Shown here in pieces: positions 25,976 through 33,964 of a DNA stretch of 64,000 bases (the stretch's first letter is position 1; the number at the start of each line of letters is the position of its first letter). Both the position numbers and the translations under genes were made by a program. The DNA comes from an uncultured Clostridia bacterium (GTDB lineage: Bacteria; Bacillota; Clostridia; Oscillospirales; Ruminococcaceae), in assembly GCA_947627465.1 (NCBI GenBank), contig CANQWD010000002.1:62001-126000 (forward strand), read 5' to 3'. The notes beneath the pieces were generated by a model that saw only the letters and a list, made by a program, of their open reading frames with translations, did not search any database and had not been told where the DNA came from.

Positions 25976-27467
25976 TCCGCACCTCGGTTTCCGATTTTTC
26001 CGAAGCCTCGGCATTTTCCGCGCCCGAAAGATCATAGTAGAATGTAAGTCCGCCTACGCGCGCGACCGTGTCCTTAAGATCGTCGGGAACGGCTGTGGAA
26101 TGCAAAGTTATCTTCGCCGTTTGAGTTTCGTCAATTCGCGCCGATATTTCAATGCGATCGTTCAAAAATCCCTTTGTGGGAACGTTTATCTTCTTCAAAA
26201 CAGTCTTGCTGCCGCCGCCGACTATGATAACGTGCGCTTCGGCGGAATTATCCACGACGGAAAACGCGTGCGTTCCGCTTTTGGAGCCTACTCCGTCCTC
26301 GTCCTTTTTCAGCAGCTCGAACACCGTATCGTCGCTCATCATTACGCCAAGGCTCTCGCCAAGCTTGCTTTTTCCTCCGACAAGCGGCATCATTGCCGCG
26401 CCCTTCGCGGAAACGAACTGGCTCTTCTCGGGCAGAATAAGATTTTCCTCGCCGAAAAGATTGAGCATAGCGTTCGCGAACGGTCTCAAATTCGCCGAGC
26501 CGCCCGCAACTATAACAGCGTCAATTCCTGCGACGGACAGCCCCGCGCGTTCCATCGCGGAGTTTATTGAGGACAATACCCGATCTTTAATAATGGGCTT
26601 TATCATATCCTCAAACAAGGCGTTGTTTATAGTCACGGTTTTAGTACCCAATTCGCCGTAATCGCGTATCGTGAGCGGATAATCCTCGCCGTCCTCGGAA
26701 AGCTGTATTTTGGCGCGCTCGCACGCGAAAATCAGCTTGTCGCGCTGTTCCGACGGCATTTCGTCAAAATCGGTGACCTTGGATTTATCCTCCGTGCGTT
26801 CGCACATCATTGCGTGAACGCGCCGCGCAAGCTCGCGGTCGATGTCGTCGCCGCCTATCTTTTCTCCGTAGACCGAAAGCTCGCGCACTTTGCCGCCCTT
26901 TGCTTCGAGAATACTGATATCAAGCGTGCCGCCGCCCCAATCCACGACCATCACGCGTTCCTTGCCCTTAAGCTTGCCGCTTTCCGAAAGATACGCCGCC
27001 GTAGACTCCGAAACAAATCCGTTTACTCGAATATCCGCGCGGATAGCCGCTTCAATGAGGTCGCGGCGCGCTTCCGCCGAAAAGTCAACGGGAAACGAGA
27101 ACGCCGCTTCGGTGATATCTATGTTGTATTTCTTCGCTACAACGCGCTTTAAGCACTTGAAGTATTCAGCCGCGATCTGCTTAGGCGGGCAGGGCTTGCC
27201 GTTGATCTCCACGGCTTCCCCCGTGCCAAGCAGCGACTTGAACGACGATACAAGTCGATAGTTTTCGGAAAAGGAATCGTGGTTTTTACGAACCTTGTTT
27301 CCGAAGAATACCCTGTTATCCTCGGAGATCGCCAGCAGCGACGCAAACGGAAACTCGCCGTCCTCACCCAAAACGACGCATTTTTCTCCCAGCTCGTCGC
27401 GCATAAGACTTACGATCGACGTATTTGTTGTACCGAAATCTATGCCGACAACGTTACCTGTTTTCAT
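25968..27467 (-). CDS. Hsp70/DnaK-like ATPase
   Basis: 499 residues, shorter than DnaK (about 610). The nucleotide-binding domain is complete: phosphate-1 GIDFGTTNTSIV, phosphate-2 VVDWGGGTLDISIL (Trp in place of Leu), and adenosine motif VIVAGGSANLRPF. The substrate-binding part is reduced to one beta-rich stretch (about 385-480), with no helical lid or EEVD-like tail. No DnaJ or GrpE gene is nearby, so it is not a housekeeping DnaK. GGGGAGAATTAAA precedes ATG 27467. It is tightly coupled to the helicase gene, suggesting a joint complex or ATP-driven remodelling of it (inference). Confidence 0.85.
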   Translation of the reverse strand: MKTGNVVGIDFGTTNTSIVSLMRDELGEKCVVLGEDGEFPFASLLAISEDNRVFFGNKVRKNHDSFSENYRLVSSFKSLLGTGEAVEINGKPCPPKQIAAEYFKCLKRVVAKKYNIDITEAAFSFPVDFSAEARRDLIEAAIRADIRVNGFVSESTAAYLSESGKLKGKERVMVVDWGGGTLDISILEAKGGKVRELSVYGEKIGGDDIDRELARRVHAMMCERTEDKSKVTDFDEMPSEQRDKLIFACERAKIQLSEDGEDYPLTIRDYGELGTKTVTINNALFEDMIKPIIKDRVLSSINSAMERAGLSVAGIDAVIVAGGSANLRPFANAMLNLFGEENLILPEKSQFVSAKGAAMMPLVGGKSKLGESLGVMMSDDTVFELLKKDEDGVGSKSGTHAFSVVDNSAEAHVIIVGGGSKTVLKKINVPTKGFLNDRIEISARIDETQTAKITLHSTAVPDDLKDTVARVGGLTFYYDLSGAENAEASEKSETEVRNV

Positions 27468-27518
27468 TTTAATTCTCCCCTTTTATGTTTGTCTGTACTC
27501 TGTTCTATTCACCTGTTT

Positions 27519-27549
27519 CTCCCCGCCGGTAAGCAAACGCGGCGGGGAG
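27519..27549 (-). other. GC-rich stem-loop between coiled-coil and Hsp70-like genes
   Basis: CTCCCCGCC (27519-27527) pairs perfectly with GGCGGGGAG (27541-27549). The minus strand continues AAACAGG, so there is no T-run. It probably tunes expression inside the operon (inference). Confidence 0.55.
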
Positions 27550-27566
27550 ATAATTATTTATGCGTG

Positions 27567-27869
27567 TTATTCCAGCGCAAAGCCGAACCTTTTCAAAATT
27601 TTGAAGATCCGCACAAGCCCCGCGTAATTCGCTTCAAAATTATCTTTGTTAAACGTTTTATCGCTTGAAGTGAAATCGTGGTACTCGGCGCTTAAAGCGT
27701 CGCCGAGATTTTTGCGCAAGGTCTCAAGCTCCGCGTTACCGCCCAGCTCGTTCATTTTAAACGCCTGTTCCAAGCGTTCACGAAGCTCCGCGTTTTCGGT
27801 GCGCGCTTCCGAAAGCTCTTTTTCAAGCTTTGAATTCTGTTCGGTCAAACGTTTCAGCTTGTCCGCCAT
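27567..27869 (-). CDS. Small coiled-coil protein of the Hsp70/helicase cassette
   Basis: 100 residues. Residues 1-45 form a strong coiled coil (LTEQNSKLEKELSEARTENAEL), followed by a charged globular tail ending NYAGLVRIFKILKRFGFALE. A coiled coil followed by a small domain resembles nucleotide-exchange factor GrpE in outline, which would suit an Hsp70 partner, but I see no GrpE signature and the protein is much shorter than GrpE. Start 27869 follows GAGGTGATGAT. It lies 53 bp after the linker-protein gene and 99 bp before the Hsp70-like gene. Confidence 0.7.
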   Translation of the reverse strand: MADKLKRLTEQNSKLEKELSEARTENAELRERLEQAFKMNELGGNAELETLRKNLGDALSAEYHDFTSSDKTFNKDNFEANYAGLVRIFKILKRFGFALE

Positions 27870-27922
27870 ATCATCACCTCGGCATTTTCAGGCAGCCGCG
27901 CGGATTTCACGCGGCGCTGACT

Positions 27923-28669
27923 TTACATATTCACGGATTCTTCGCAATAGCGAGTGATACCGCGGATAAAGCTCTGCACCCTTTCTTCGGGAACGTTGGT
28001 TTCTACCCACAAACCGTTGCTGAGCTGTTTGGGCTTGCTCATATCGTTTTCGGCAATAACGTCGTCCGACGTGAAGAACTTGCCGATCTTCGCGTTGGAA
28101 TATATAAGCTTCATTGAGAACGGGAACTTGATTATCAAGCTTTCGCACGCTTCAACGATAGGATCTGCCGCCTCGGGTTCCGGCTCGGGATCGAAGTCCG
28201 ACATTTCCATATCGAGTATTTCCGATTTGGCCTCGGAGCTTGGTTTTATGACAATTTTTTCGGGTTCCGGTTTTGGTTCGGGCTTGGGTTCCGGTTTTGG
28301 CTCGGGCTTGGGTTCCGGCTTAGGTTCGGATTTTGGCTCGGGCTTAGGCGCCGGCTTCTGCTCAGGTTTAGGTTCGGGTTTAACCTCGCTTTTGGGAACT
28401 TCAACAGCAGTTTTTTCAGCCGTTTTGTTTCCTGGCAAAAAACCCAGTTTCACTGCTTCCCCCTTAAATTCAGCGAACTTGGTTTTTAAACTTTCAATGC
28501 TCTTAATGTTCTTCTTGGTCTCTGCGAGAATTTCTTCCGCCTTGTTCCAATCGTCCATATCAATTGCGTTGTGTGCGGTTTTGCGCTGTTCAGAAAGCAT
28601 TGTTTCGATACACTTCTCCATTAACACGATGCCTTCGGACAATGCCGTATTTTGAATGTTGTTTGCCAT
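27923..28669 (-). CDS. Two-domain protein with Lys-Pro-Glu-Pro linker, first gene of cassette
   Basis: 248 residues of unknown function. A helical N-terminal domain (1-80; LSEGIVLMEKCIETMLSEQRK..) is joined by a linker of about 45 residues made of KPEP/KPEPKSEP units to an acidic stretch and a C-terminal domain of about 65 residues (FSMKLIYSNAKIGKFFTSDD...SNGLWVETNVPEE). Such rigid linkers hold two domains apart. The N-terminal helices might pair with the coiled-coil protein encoded next. ATG 28669 is 10 nt after AAAGG; GTG 28678 is too close. It has a strong promoter about 100 bp upstream. Confidence 0.75.
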   Translation of the reverse strand: MANNIQNTALSEGIVLMEKCIETMLSEQRKTAHNAIDMDDWNKAEEILAETKKNIKSIESLKTKFAEFKGEAVKLGFLPGNKTAEKTAVEVPKSEVKPEPKPEQKPAPKPEPKSEPKPEPKPEPKPEPKPEPKPEPEKIVIKPSSEAKSEILDMEMSDFDPEPEPEAADPIVEACESLIIKFPFSMKLIYSNAKIGKFFTSDDVIAENDMSKPKQLSNGLWVETNVPEERVQSFIRGITRYCEESVNM

Positions 28670-28768
28670 AATATTCACAGCCTTTCTCTTAAGAAATTCC
28701 CCTTTAAATCGTATGCGCGTGCCCCGATTTAATATGTCCTTTCTTAAAAATTTAATTTCTCAATTATT

Positions 28769-28797
28769 ATTATAGCACATTTGTTGTGAAATTGCAA
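28769..28797 (-). promoter_or_regulatory. SigA promoter of the Hsp70/helicase cassette
   Basis: Minus strand TTGCAA (28792-28797), 17-nt spacer, TATAAT (28769-28774). The adjoining gap 28800-29364 contains the sRNA and its promoter; I saw nothing else supportable there. Confidence 0.8.
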
Positions 28798-29038
28798 GAA
28801 TATTTCAACATTTTTTATCAACTTTTGTCAATGTAGCGACACACTTTGAGGATTTGGCGTCTGCTTACCCGCGTTTTCCGTCATCTTGCACAAAAATTGT
28901 CTTGACATGCTTTAGTCTGCCTGCATTGATTTTGTACAATTTGCCGAAAGAATTGCAGCTGTCTAAAAACGTTTTAAGCAGTTCAACAATGCGTTTTTGG
29001 TTAAAGGGAAATGTCACTCGTAAAATCCATGATCGGAT

Positions 29039-29189
29039 AAAAAAATCCCGCAGACAAGGGGGTGTCTGCGGTAACTGAAATCAAATGCCGCCTGTTTGGG
29101 GAAAACAGATAATCGGCTGAAAATAATTGGGGAAAATATATTAAGAAGTACGCGGCAAAAACCGCAATACTATCTCACACATATCTTAC
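29039..29189 (-). ncRNA. Candidate small RNA with C-rich loops
   Basis: A promoter (29196-29224) and an intrinsic terminator bracket about 150 nt with no open frame. The terminator is an 8-bp stem, CCGCAGAC/GTCTGCGG, at 29048-29071, followed by seven T on the minus strand. The RNA can form a GCGG/CCGC hairpin and CTGTTT-TCCCC-AAACAG (29092-29108). It also has an unpaired UUUUCCCCAA and a CCCCC-containing terminator loop. C-rich single-stranded loops are the hallmark of Firmicute sRNAs such as RsaE/RoxS that pair with ribosome-binding sites. No homology search was possible. Confidence 0.65.
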
Positions 29190-29195
29190 AGTATA

Positions 29196-29224
29196 ATTAT
29201 ACCATTTTATTCGCAGATTTGCAA
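29196..29224 (-). promoter_or_regulatory. SigA promoter of candidate sRNA
   Basis: Minus strand TTGCAA (29219-29224), 17-nt spacer, TATAAT (29196-29201). Confidence 0.8.
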
Positions 29225-29364
29225 CACTATTTTTTAACAAAATTTAGTCACATTTTTTTTGCACTTTGCACAATATGACGAAATATCAGAACAAAAAATG
29301 CATAGATTTGCTGTCAATGTATATGTTATTGCAAGGCATTGAAGCTTTGCACATTGAAAGAAAA

Positions 29365-30321
29365 TCAGTACAAGCTGTTAAAAATACCCGAAAGCGTCAA
29401 AATCAAGGGAATTGTGATAATGCTTGCAATGGTAGAAAGCGCAAAGTGGTTTGAAGCGCGCTTCTCGTCCCTGCCGAATTTATAAGCAAACATTATCGTC
29501 GCCGAAGCCGTAGGAGCCGCCGCGGCTATCAAGACAGTATTCACAATTGAAGCGTCAATGCCGAAAATCCGCATGGGAACAAACAGCGCTGCCAGCAAAA
29601 TGGGCACGATCAACAGCTTTACGCTTTGCAAAAGGTAAACGCGGCGGCTTTTGAAGCAGTCGGAAAGCCCCGCTCCGGCTATCGTGGCGCCCGAAACGAT
29701 CATCGCAAGCGGCGTATTCATTGAGCCGAGATAATTCAGCGGCTGCTGAATAACTTCGGGAAGCCGAAAGCCTGTGAAAAAGAAAATCAGACCTAACACT
29801 ATAGAAAGGATCGCGGGTGAAACAAGTATCTTCAGCAGCGCGTTCAAACGCTCTTTGGCGGTTTTTTGTCCGCTTCCGCCCATCAAAACAACGCCGTGCG
29901 TCCACATAAACACATTGAACGCCGTGATAAACGCGGTAAGATACAACACTCCGTCCGAACCGAATGTCGCTTCTACAAGCGGAATTCCCATAAACGCGCA
30001 GTTTGAGTATGAAAGCGCAAAGCGTTCCGTTTCGTAACCGTCGTGGTTCGCGCGGACGATTATTGTCGCCGCACCGACCAATATTCCCTGTGCCGCAAAC
30101 GATAAAATAAGCGCCACAAGGAGACCCCGAAGCTTTTCGGGGTCGAATTCGGTTTGATAAGAATTAAAAATAACAATAGGATTTATTATTGATATCGTAA
30201 TATTCGATAACTGCTTGGCTGCTTCGTCGCCGAGGAGTTTTCCCTTGTACAGTCCATAGCCGACGCTTAAAAGTATCAGCATTATAACAGCCTGAACCGC
30301 AACAATTAACGCCGATTCCAT
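29365..30321 (-). CDS. AEC (auxin efflux carrier) family transporter
   Basis: 318 residues with about ten hydrophobic segments in two five-helix halves, the PF03547 layout. NITISIINPIVIFNSYQ near residue 40 and NCAFMGIPLVEATFG near residue 108 are the crossing-helix motifs of this family. Bacterial AEC proteins export or exchange organic acids such as malate, or other small anions. It starts 3 bp after the bioY stop, so the two are cotranscribed; whether the substrate relates to biotin is unclear. Confidence 0.88.
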   Translation of the reverse strand: MESALIVAVQAVIMLILLSVGYGLYKGKLLGDEAAKQLSNITISIINPIVIFNSYQTEFDPEKLRGLLVALILSFAAQGILVGAATIIVRANHDGYETERFALSYSNCAFMGIPLVEATFGSDGVLYLTAFITAFNVFMWTHGVVLMGGSGQKTAKERLNALLKILVSPAILSIVLGLIFFFTGFRLPEVIQQPLNYLGSMNTPLAMIVSGATIAGAGLSDCFKSRRVYLLQSVKLLIVPILLAALFVPMRIFGIDASIVNTVLIAAAAPTASATIMFAYKFGRDEKRASNHFALSTIASIITIPLILTLSGIFNSLY

Positions 30322-30324
30322 AAT

Positions 30325-30900
30325 TTATTTCTTCACCGTATTAAACATTATGTGATTAAGCTTATTTTTCAGCGGAACAGATACTGCAGCCGTGCACGCG
30401 ATTTTAATGCTGTCTCCGGGCAAAAACGGCAGCACGCACAGGTTAAGCGACGAGAGAAGATCTTTACCGGTAAGTATCATAAACCACGCCGTGCCAAACG
30501 CGTAAAGAACAGCGGTTGCGGCTATCATTCCGATAACTGTTGTGACCGCGCGCGGAATCTTGTTTACTTTCATTTCCGCGAACAGTCCCGCTATAATAAC
30601 AAGCGGAACATATCCGATTATGTAGCCGCCAGTAGGTCCGAGCAATTTTGCGAAGCCGCCCGTAAATCCCGAGAAAACGGGAAGCCCGACCGCGCCCAAA
30701 AGAATGTACACGATAACGGCAATCATTCCGCGCTTAGCGCCCAGCACCGTGCCCGCAAGATAGATAGCGAACGTCGCGAGCGTTATCGGGATAGGTCCCA
30801 CCTGTATCGAGAACGGCGCGGCAAAGCAGATAAGCGCGGCAAACAGCGCCATAAACACCATACTTCTTGTTGAAAACAGCTTTCCTTTTTCGTCTGTCAT
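30325..30900 (-). CDS. bioY: Biotin transporter S-component BioY
   Basis: 191 residues with six hydrophobic helices. The BioY motifs are plain: GPIPITLATFAIYLAGTVLG, VYILLGAVGLPVFSGFTGG and LLGPTGGYIIGY, with a C-terminal FLPGDSIKI. It binds biotin in the membrane and normally uses the shared ECF module (not in this window). ATG 30900 follows AAGGTGGGATTTATT; GTG 30912 lies within that site. It sits 78 bp downstream of tetR on the same strand. No bio biosynthetic genes are present, consistent with dependence on uptake. Confidence 0.95.
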   Translation of the reverse strand: MTDEKGKLFSTRSMVFMALFAALICFAAPFSIQVGPIPITLATFAIYLAGTVLGAKRGMIAVIVYILLGAVGLPVFSGFTGGFAKLLGPTGGYIIGYVPLVIIAGLFAEMKVNKIPRAVTTVIGMIAATAVLYAFGTAWFMILTGKDLLSSLNLCVLPFLPGDSIKIACTAAVSVPLKNKLNHIMFNTVKK

Positions 30901-30933
30901 AATAAATCCCACCTTTTTGGTTTATTGTTTGCG

Positions 30934-30986
30934 GTTGACAAATTCGCATTTAAACTGTCAACTGTCAACTTTTCAATGTCAATTGA
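30934..30986. repeat. TTGACA/TGTCAA-rich intergenic repeat
   Basis: GTTGAC, two GTCAAC units and TGTCAATTGA form nested inverted repeats between bioY and tetR, and the last part overlaps the tetR stop. It resembles the element at 10253-10308. Confidence 0.4.
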
Positions 30987-31575
30987 GTTTCATCGCCGAG
31001 AGCTTTTCCTCGGAAACGTATGCCGAAAGTCCGCGCGTTACCATATTCACCGCCGTTTCCGTGATGAACGAAAGTTCCTCGCGGCAGTCGCCGTCAAACC
31101 ACGCGGAATACAGCGACAGCACTCCGGAGATCGAAAATTCCGCCGCGGCGTTCAGCGCTGCTTCGTTGTCCGTAAGCGCGCCCGCGTTTTTCAGCGACAC
31201 CGTAATAACTCTGCACAGCATTGCTTTTATCTTGCCGTTGTTGAACAAATCGGGATTTTGACGCATTAGCTGCTTAAAAAAATCGCTTCGCTGCTCAATA
31301 GTCGCACTAATATCGCGGATCGCCGCGCCGATGTCCAGAATGCTGTCGCCGCCGCGTCTCAGAATAGCTGAAAATTCGCCCAAAACCTCGTTTTCAAGTT
31401 CTTCTATAACGTCTGTTGTGGAGCGGTAGTGGCTGTAAAACGTTTTGCGGTTTATTTTTGCGCGGGCGCAGACCTCCGAAACGGTTATCTTTTCGAGCCG
31501 CTTTTCGCCCATTAGTTCAAACAGCGCGTTGCGGATAAAGGTTTTGGTTTTGACTACGCGTAAATCCTCGCCCAT
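30979..31575 (-). CDS. TetR-family transcriptional regulator
   Basis: 198 residues. The N-terminal helix-turn-helix (about 10-58) reads FIRNALFELMGEKRLEKITV then ARAKINRKTFYSHYRS, the typical recognition helix. The C-terminal ligand domain is not informative. Its ATG overlaps the yajC stop (TAATG), so it is translated from the long rpe-rnf-yajC transcript, unlike most TetR genes. Targets may include bioY and the AEC gene just downstream; no operator was identified. Confidence 0.88.
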   Translation of the reverse strand: MGEDLRVVKTKTFIRNALFELMGEKRLEKITVSEVCARAKINRKTFYSHYRSTTDVIEELENEVLGEFSAILRRGGDSILDIGAAIRDISATIEQRSDFFKQLMRQNPDLFNNGKIKAMLCRVITVSLKNAGALTDNEAALNAAAEFSISGVLSLYSAWFDGDCREELSFITETAVNMVTRGLSAYVSEEKLSAMKLN

Positions 31576-31979
31576 TACTTGATCTCTGTCTTCCCCTTTT
31601 TGTTTTTCTTTGCCTTTGCGGTATCCTCAACATCCGCGGGAGCCTCGTGCTCCGTGTTGCACTTCGCGATCGCCGATTTCAGCACGCGTATCTTAGTGCG
31701 GTCCGAGCCTGTTTCGATAAGCACGGTATCCTTGTTTACGGAAACCACAAGCCCGATAATGCCGCCGTTTGTTACGACTTCATCGGCAACCTGCAAGGAA
31801 TTGAGCATATTCTGCATTTCCTTGGAGCGCTTTTTTTCGGGGCGTATGATAAGCAGCCAGAACACCAGCACCATAAGCGCCAGCGGCACGATCATCGTCA
31901 ACATTCCCAACACTCCGCCCGTTGTTCCGTTGGCAGTCGTTTGCGCCGCGCTTGACGTCATAATAATAAAATGGTTCAT
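31575..31979 (-). CDS. yajC: Sec translocase accessory subunit YajC
   Basis: 134 residues. One membrane helix (about 24-45, LTMIVPLALMVLVFWLLIIRP) is followed by the YajC soluble domain: RPEKKRSKEMQNMLNSLQVADEV, TNGGIIGLVVSV and a charged Lys-rich tail. It associates with SecDF/YidC in membrane-protein insertion. Start 31979 follows GGAGGAATTT. The gene usually sits near tgt/secDF; here it is inside an operon with Rnf-like genes. Confidence 0.92.
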   Translation of the reverse strand: MNHFIIMTSSAAQTTANGTTGGVLGMLTMIVPLALMVLVFWLLIIRPEKKRSKEMQNMLNSLQVADEVVTNGGIIGLVVSVNKDTVLIETGSDRTKIRVLKSAIAKCNTEHEAPADVEDTAKAKKNKKGKTEIK

Positions 31980-32045
31980 AAATTCCTCCTATGTTCTTTT
32001 GTTCCTAATGTGATGTGTTTATAAATTACCGCTTAAGGCGGATTT

Positions 32046-33335
32046 TTACAGTATTGCAATACCCGCTTCGGAAAGCGCCTTTGTAACGTCCTCGAGCGCC
32101 TGCCCCGAAAGCGCGGTCGGCAGACGAACGGCGAACTGCGCGCCGCCCAATGCCGAATTTGCCTTTTCTATAAACCTCTTGGCAGTTCGGTATTCCACGG
32201 AGCCTTCTTCAGCCGCGTTGGATGTTGCGGAAGCGTTTGCAGAGGAACTCGAAGTACTCGAGGTTTCCGCGTTTTTCAGAATTTCCTCGGTCACGTCGTA
32301 ATTGACCGCGATTTTGACTGTCGAAAGTTTCTCCCCATTAAGGATAAGCTCCGCGTCGGTGCAGTCGCGCGTTTCGGCAACAACGCCGGCTCCGCTCATT
32401 TCAAGCCAAAGCTCCGCGCCGCCGTTTTCGGCGTTTTCCTTTGCGGAATTTACAACGTTCCACAAGGCTTCCGCGCGTTTTGCGCTGTCGTTCAGCGGAA
32501 GATCGTTGAGGTAGGTGGAAATGTCCACGCCGTGGAACGCGGGATAGCGGGTATTAACGCAGATTATCTGCTTAAAGCCCGCTTTGGAAAGCTCTGCGGA
32601 GACATTCCCGATATAGCCTACGGTCTTTTCTTTAAACGGCGAAAGCCACGGCTTGCCGCCCTTGCTTTGCGCGTTGTCAAGCCAACAGCCGCCGCCCTGA
32701 GCACCCGCAAGCTCGTAGTTACCCTCGGTGTAGACCGCGCCTATCTTATCCATAAGAGTGTTTATTCTCGCCGCGGGAGTTAGCCCCGCAGCGCTTATTT
32801 TCTCGGCGATCTGCGCCGCCGTGAGAGTTCCCGTCACGATCTCGGTATCCTTGACGCCCGCTATTTCGGTTTTATAGAGCATATAGCCGTCGGCATTCTT
32901 TAAAGTTACCGCCGCGACGGAACAGCCCGAGTTTTTGGCTTCCTCAACGGCAGCCGAAAGACTTGCCTCGCTTAAAGCCGCGTCCTCCGCGAGATAATAT
33001 ACCTTGTCGGTCGTCAGAGGTGCGGGCGGCTCGCTTTCTTCAACGCTTTCGGTACTGGAGACATTCTCTGAAACTGTCTGTTCGCTTGTAGTTTGCTCGA
33101 TTTGAGAGTTTATAATGGCGGTGATCGCCGAGGAGACGTCAGATTCCGTATTGGAGCCTTTTTCTTGAATATACTTGATAAGCGGCTTGCCAAGTCCATA
33201 GCCCAGCACGCCCAAGCCGCACACGACAATTATCGTGATTATCACGCGCAAAACACGCTGCGCCTTGCTTTTCTTTTTGTTGTAGAGATTAAATTTGCTG
33301 CGTTTTATTTTGATGTTTGTTTTCTTTGGTGGCAT
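32046..33335 (-). CDS. Membrane-anchored protein, possible DUF4015-like glycosidase fold
   Basis: 429 residues. A basic N-terminus and single membrane helix (about 28-50) are followed by a Ser/Glu linker. The extracellular domain (about 110-350) begins KVYYLAEDAALSEASLSAAVEEAKNSG and contains AVTLKNADGYMLYKTE, WLDNAQSKGGKPWLSPF and INTRYP-like blocks. This recalls the TIM-barrel putative glycosyl hydrolases of PF13200 (DUF4015), though no catalytic residues can be assigned. A Ser/Ala-rich insert sits near residue 365. ATG 33335 has AAGGAG 12 nt upstream. It is located between the Rnf-like genes and yajC. Confidence 0.6.
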   Translation of the reverse strand: MPPKKTNIKIKRSKFNLYNKKKSKAQRVLRVIITIIVVCGLGVLGYGLGKPLIKYIQEKGSNTESDVSSAITAIINSQIEQTTSEQTVSENVSSTESVEESEPPAPLTTDKVYYLAEDAALSEASLSAAVEEAKNSGCSVAAVTLKNADGYMLYKTEIAGVKDTEIVTGTLTAAQIAEKISAAGLTPAARINTLMDKIGAVYTEGNYELAGAQGGGCWLDNAQSKGGKPWLSPFKEKTVGYIGNVSAELSKAGFKQIICVNTRYPAFHGVDISTYLNDLPLNDSAKRAEALWNVVNSAKENAENGGAELWLEMSGAGVVAETRDCTDAELILNGEKLSTVKIAVNYDVTEEILKNAETSSTSSSSANASATSNAAEEGSVEYRTAKRFIEKANSALGGAQFAVRLPTALSGQALEDVTKALSEAGIAIL

Positions 33336-33361
33336 TATACGGAAACTCTCCTTTCAAATCG

Positions 33362-33964
33362 TTAAAAATCGGCCGTGTATCCGATGAGTATGTTAAGCGC
33401 GAGAGACATTATACCTATATAAATAAGCATTATCGGATATCCTCGAAAAATACGCGGAATTTTATCGCTGTCAAGCCGCTCGTGCGCTATGTTCAGCAAA
33501 AAGCACGCGAGAAAGAAACCGACACCCGAACCGAAGCCGTAGCCGATATAGCTCGGCAGGTCGCTGCCGTAGTTGGAGTTCAGAAACAGCGCGCCTATGA
33601 CCGCGCAGTTGAATATCGCGAGATGCGCGTATTTTCTTACGTTTTTGTAGGTCTTATGAAAGAATTTCCACAGCACGAACAGCCCCGCAACATACAGCAC
33701 GCCGATAACGCCTATATATATCAGCGGCATAAAATAATATCCGTTTGGCAGAGCCAGCATCGGCTTATCTATGAAATAAGTGACGACAGACGCTATTGTC
33801 GTCATCGCGGTAACGCCGAACGTAAAGCCCGTGACGTGCCTGTCGTTTCGCGAAGCGTAGATCGCCACGTTCGCGCCGAAAGCTCTGTCAAAGATAGCGT
33901 TTTGCGTAAAAATGGAGATCATCGCGAGACTTATAATTTTTGCGATAACGCCGCTTAACGTCAT
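33362..33964 (-). CDS. RnfA-like membrane protein, partly Cys-depleted
   Basis: 200 residues with six membrane segments, RnfA/NqrE family. Canonical RnfA has NNFVLSRFLGLCPFLG; here the segment is FTQNAIFDRAFGANVAIYA, so the first cluster-ligand Cys is gone, whereas NCAVIGALFLN keeps the second. In canonical complexes the RnfA and RnfE cysteines hold a [2Fe-2S] cluster within the membrane. Its ATG overlaps the RnfE-like stop by 4 bp. No RnfB, C or G gene is in the window, so an ordinary ferredoxin:NAD role is doubtful. Confidence 0.8.
   Translation of the reverse strand: MTLSGVIAKIISLAMISIFTQNAIFDRAFGANVAIYASRNDRHVTGFTFGVTAMTTIASVVTYFIDKPMLALPNGYYFMPLIYIGVIGVLYVAGLFVLWKFFHKTYKNVRKYAHLAIFNCAVIGALFLNSNYGSDLPSYIGYGFGSGVGFFLACFLLNIAHERLDSDKIPRIFRGYPIMLIYIGIMSLALNILIGYTADF

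Noticed and set aside
28250-28370. Dense repeat region
   Set aside because: It is the coding sequence of the KPEP linker, in frame throughout.
23693-28669. Known phage-defence system or prophage remnant
   Set aside because: No nuclease, methylase, integrase or phage gene is adjacent, and the gene set does not match a system I can name.
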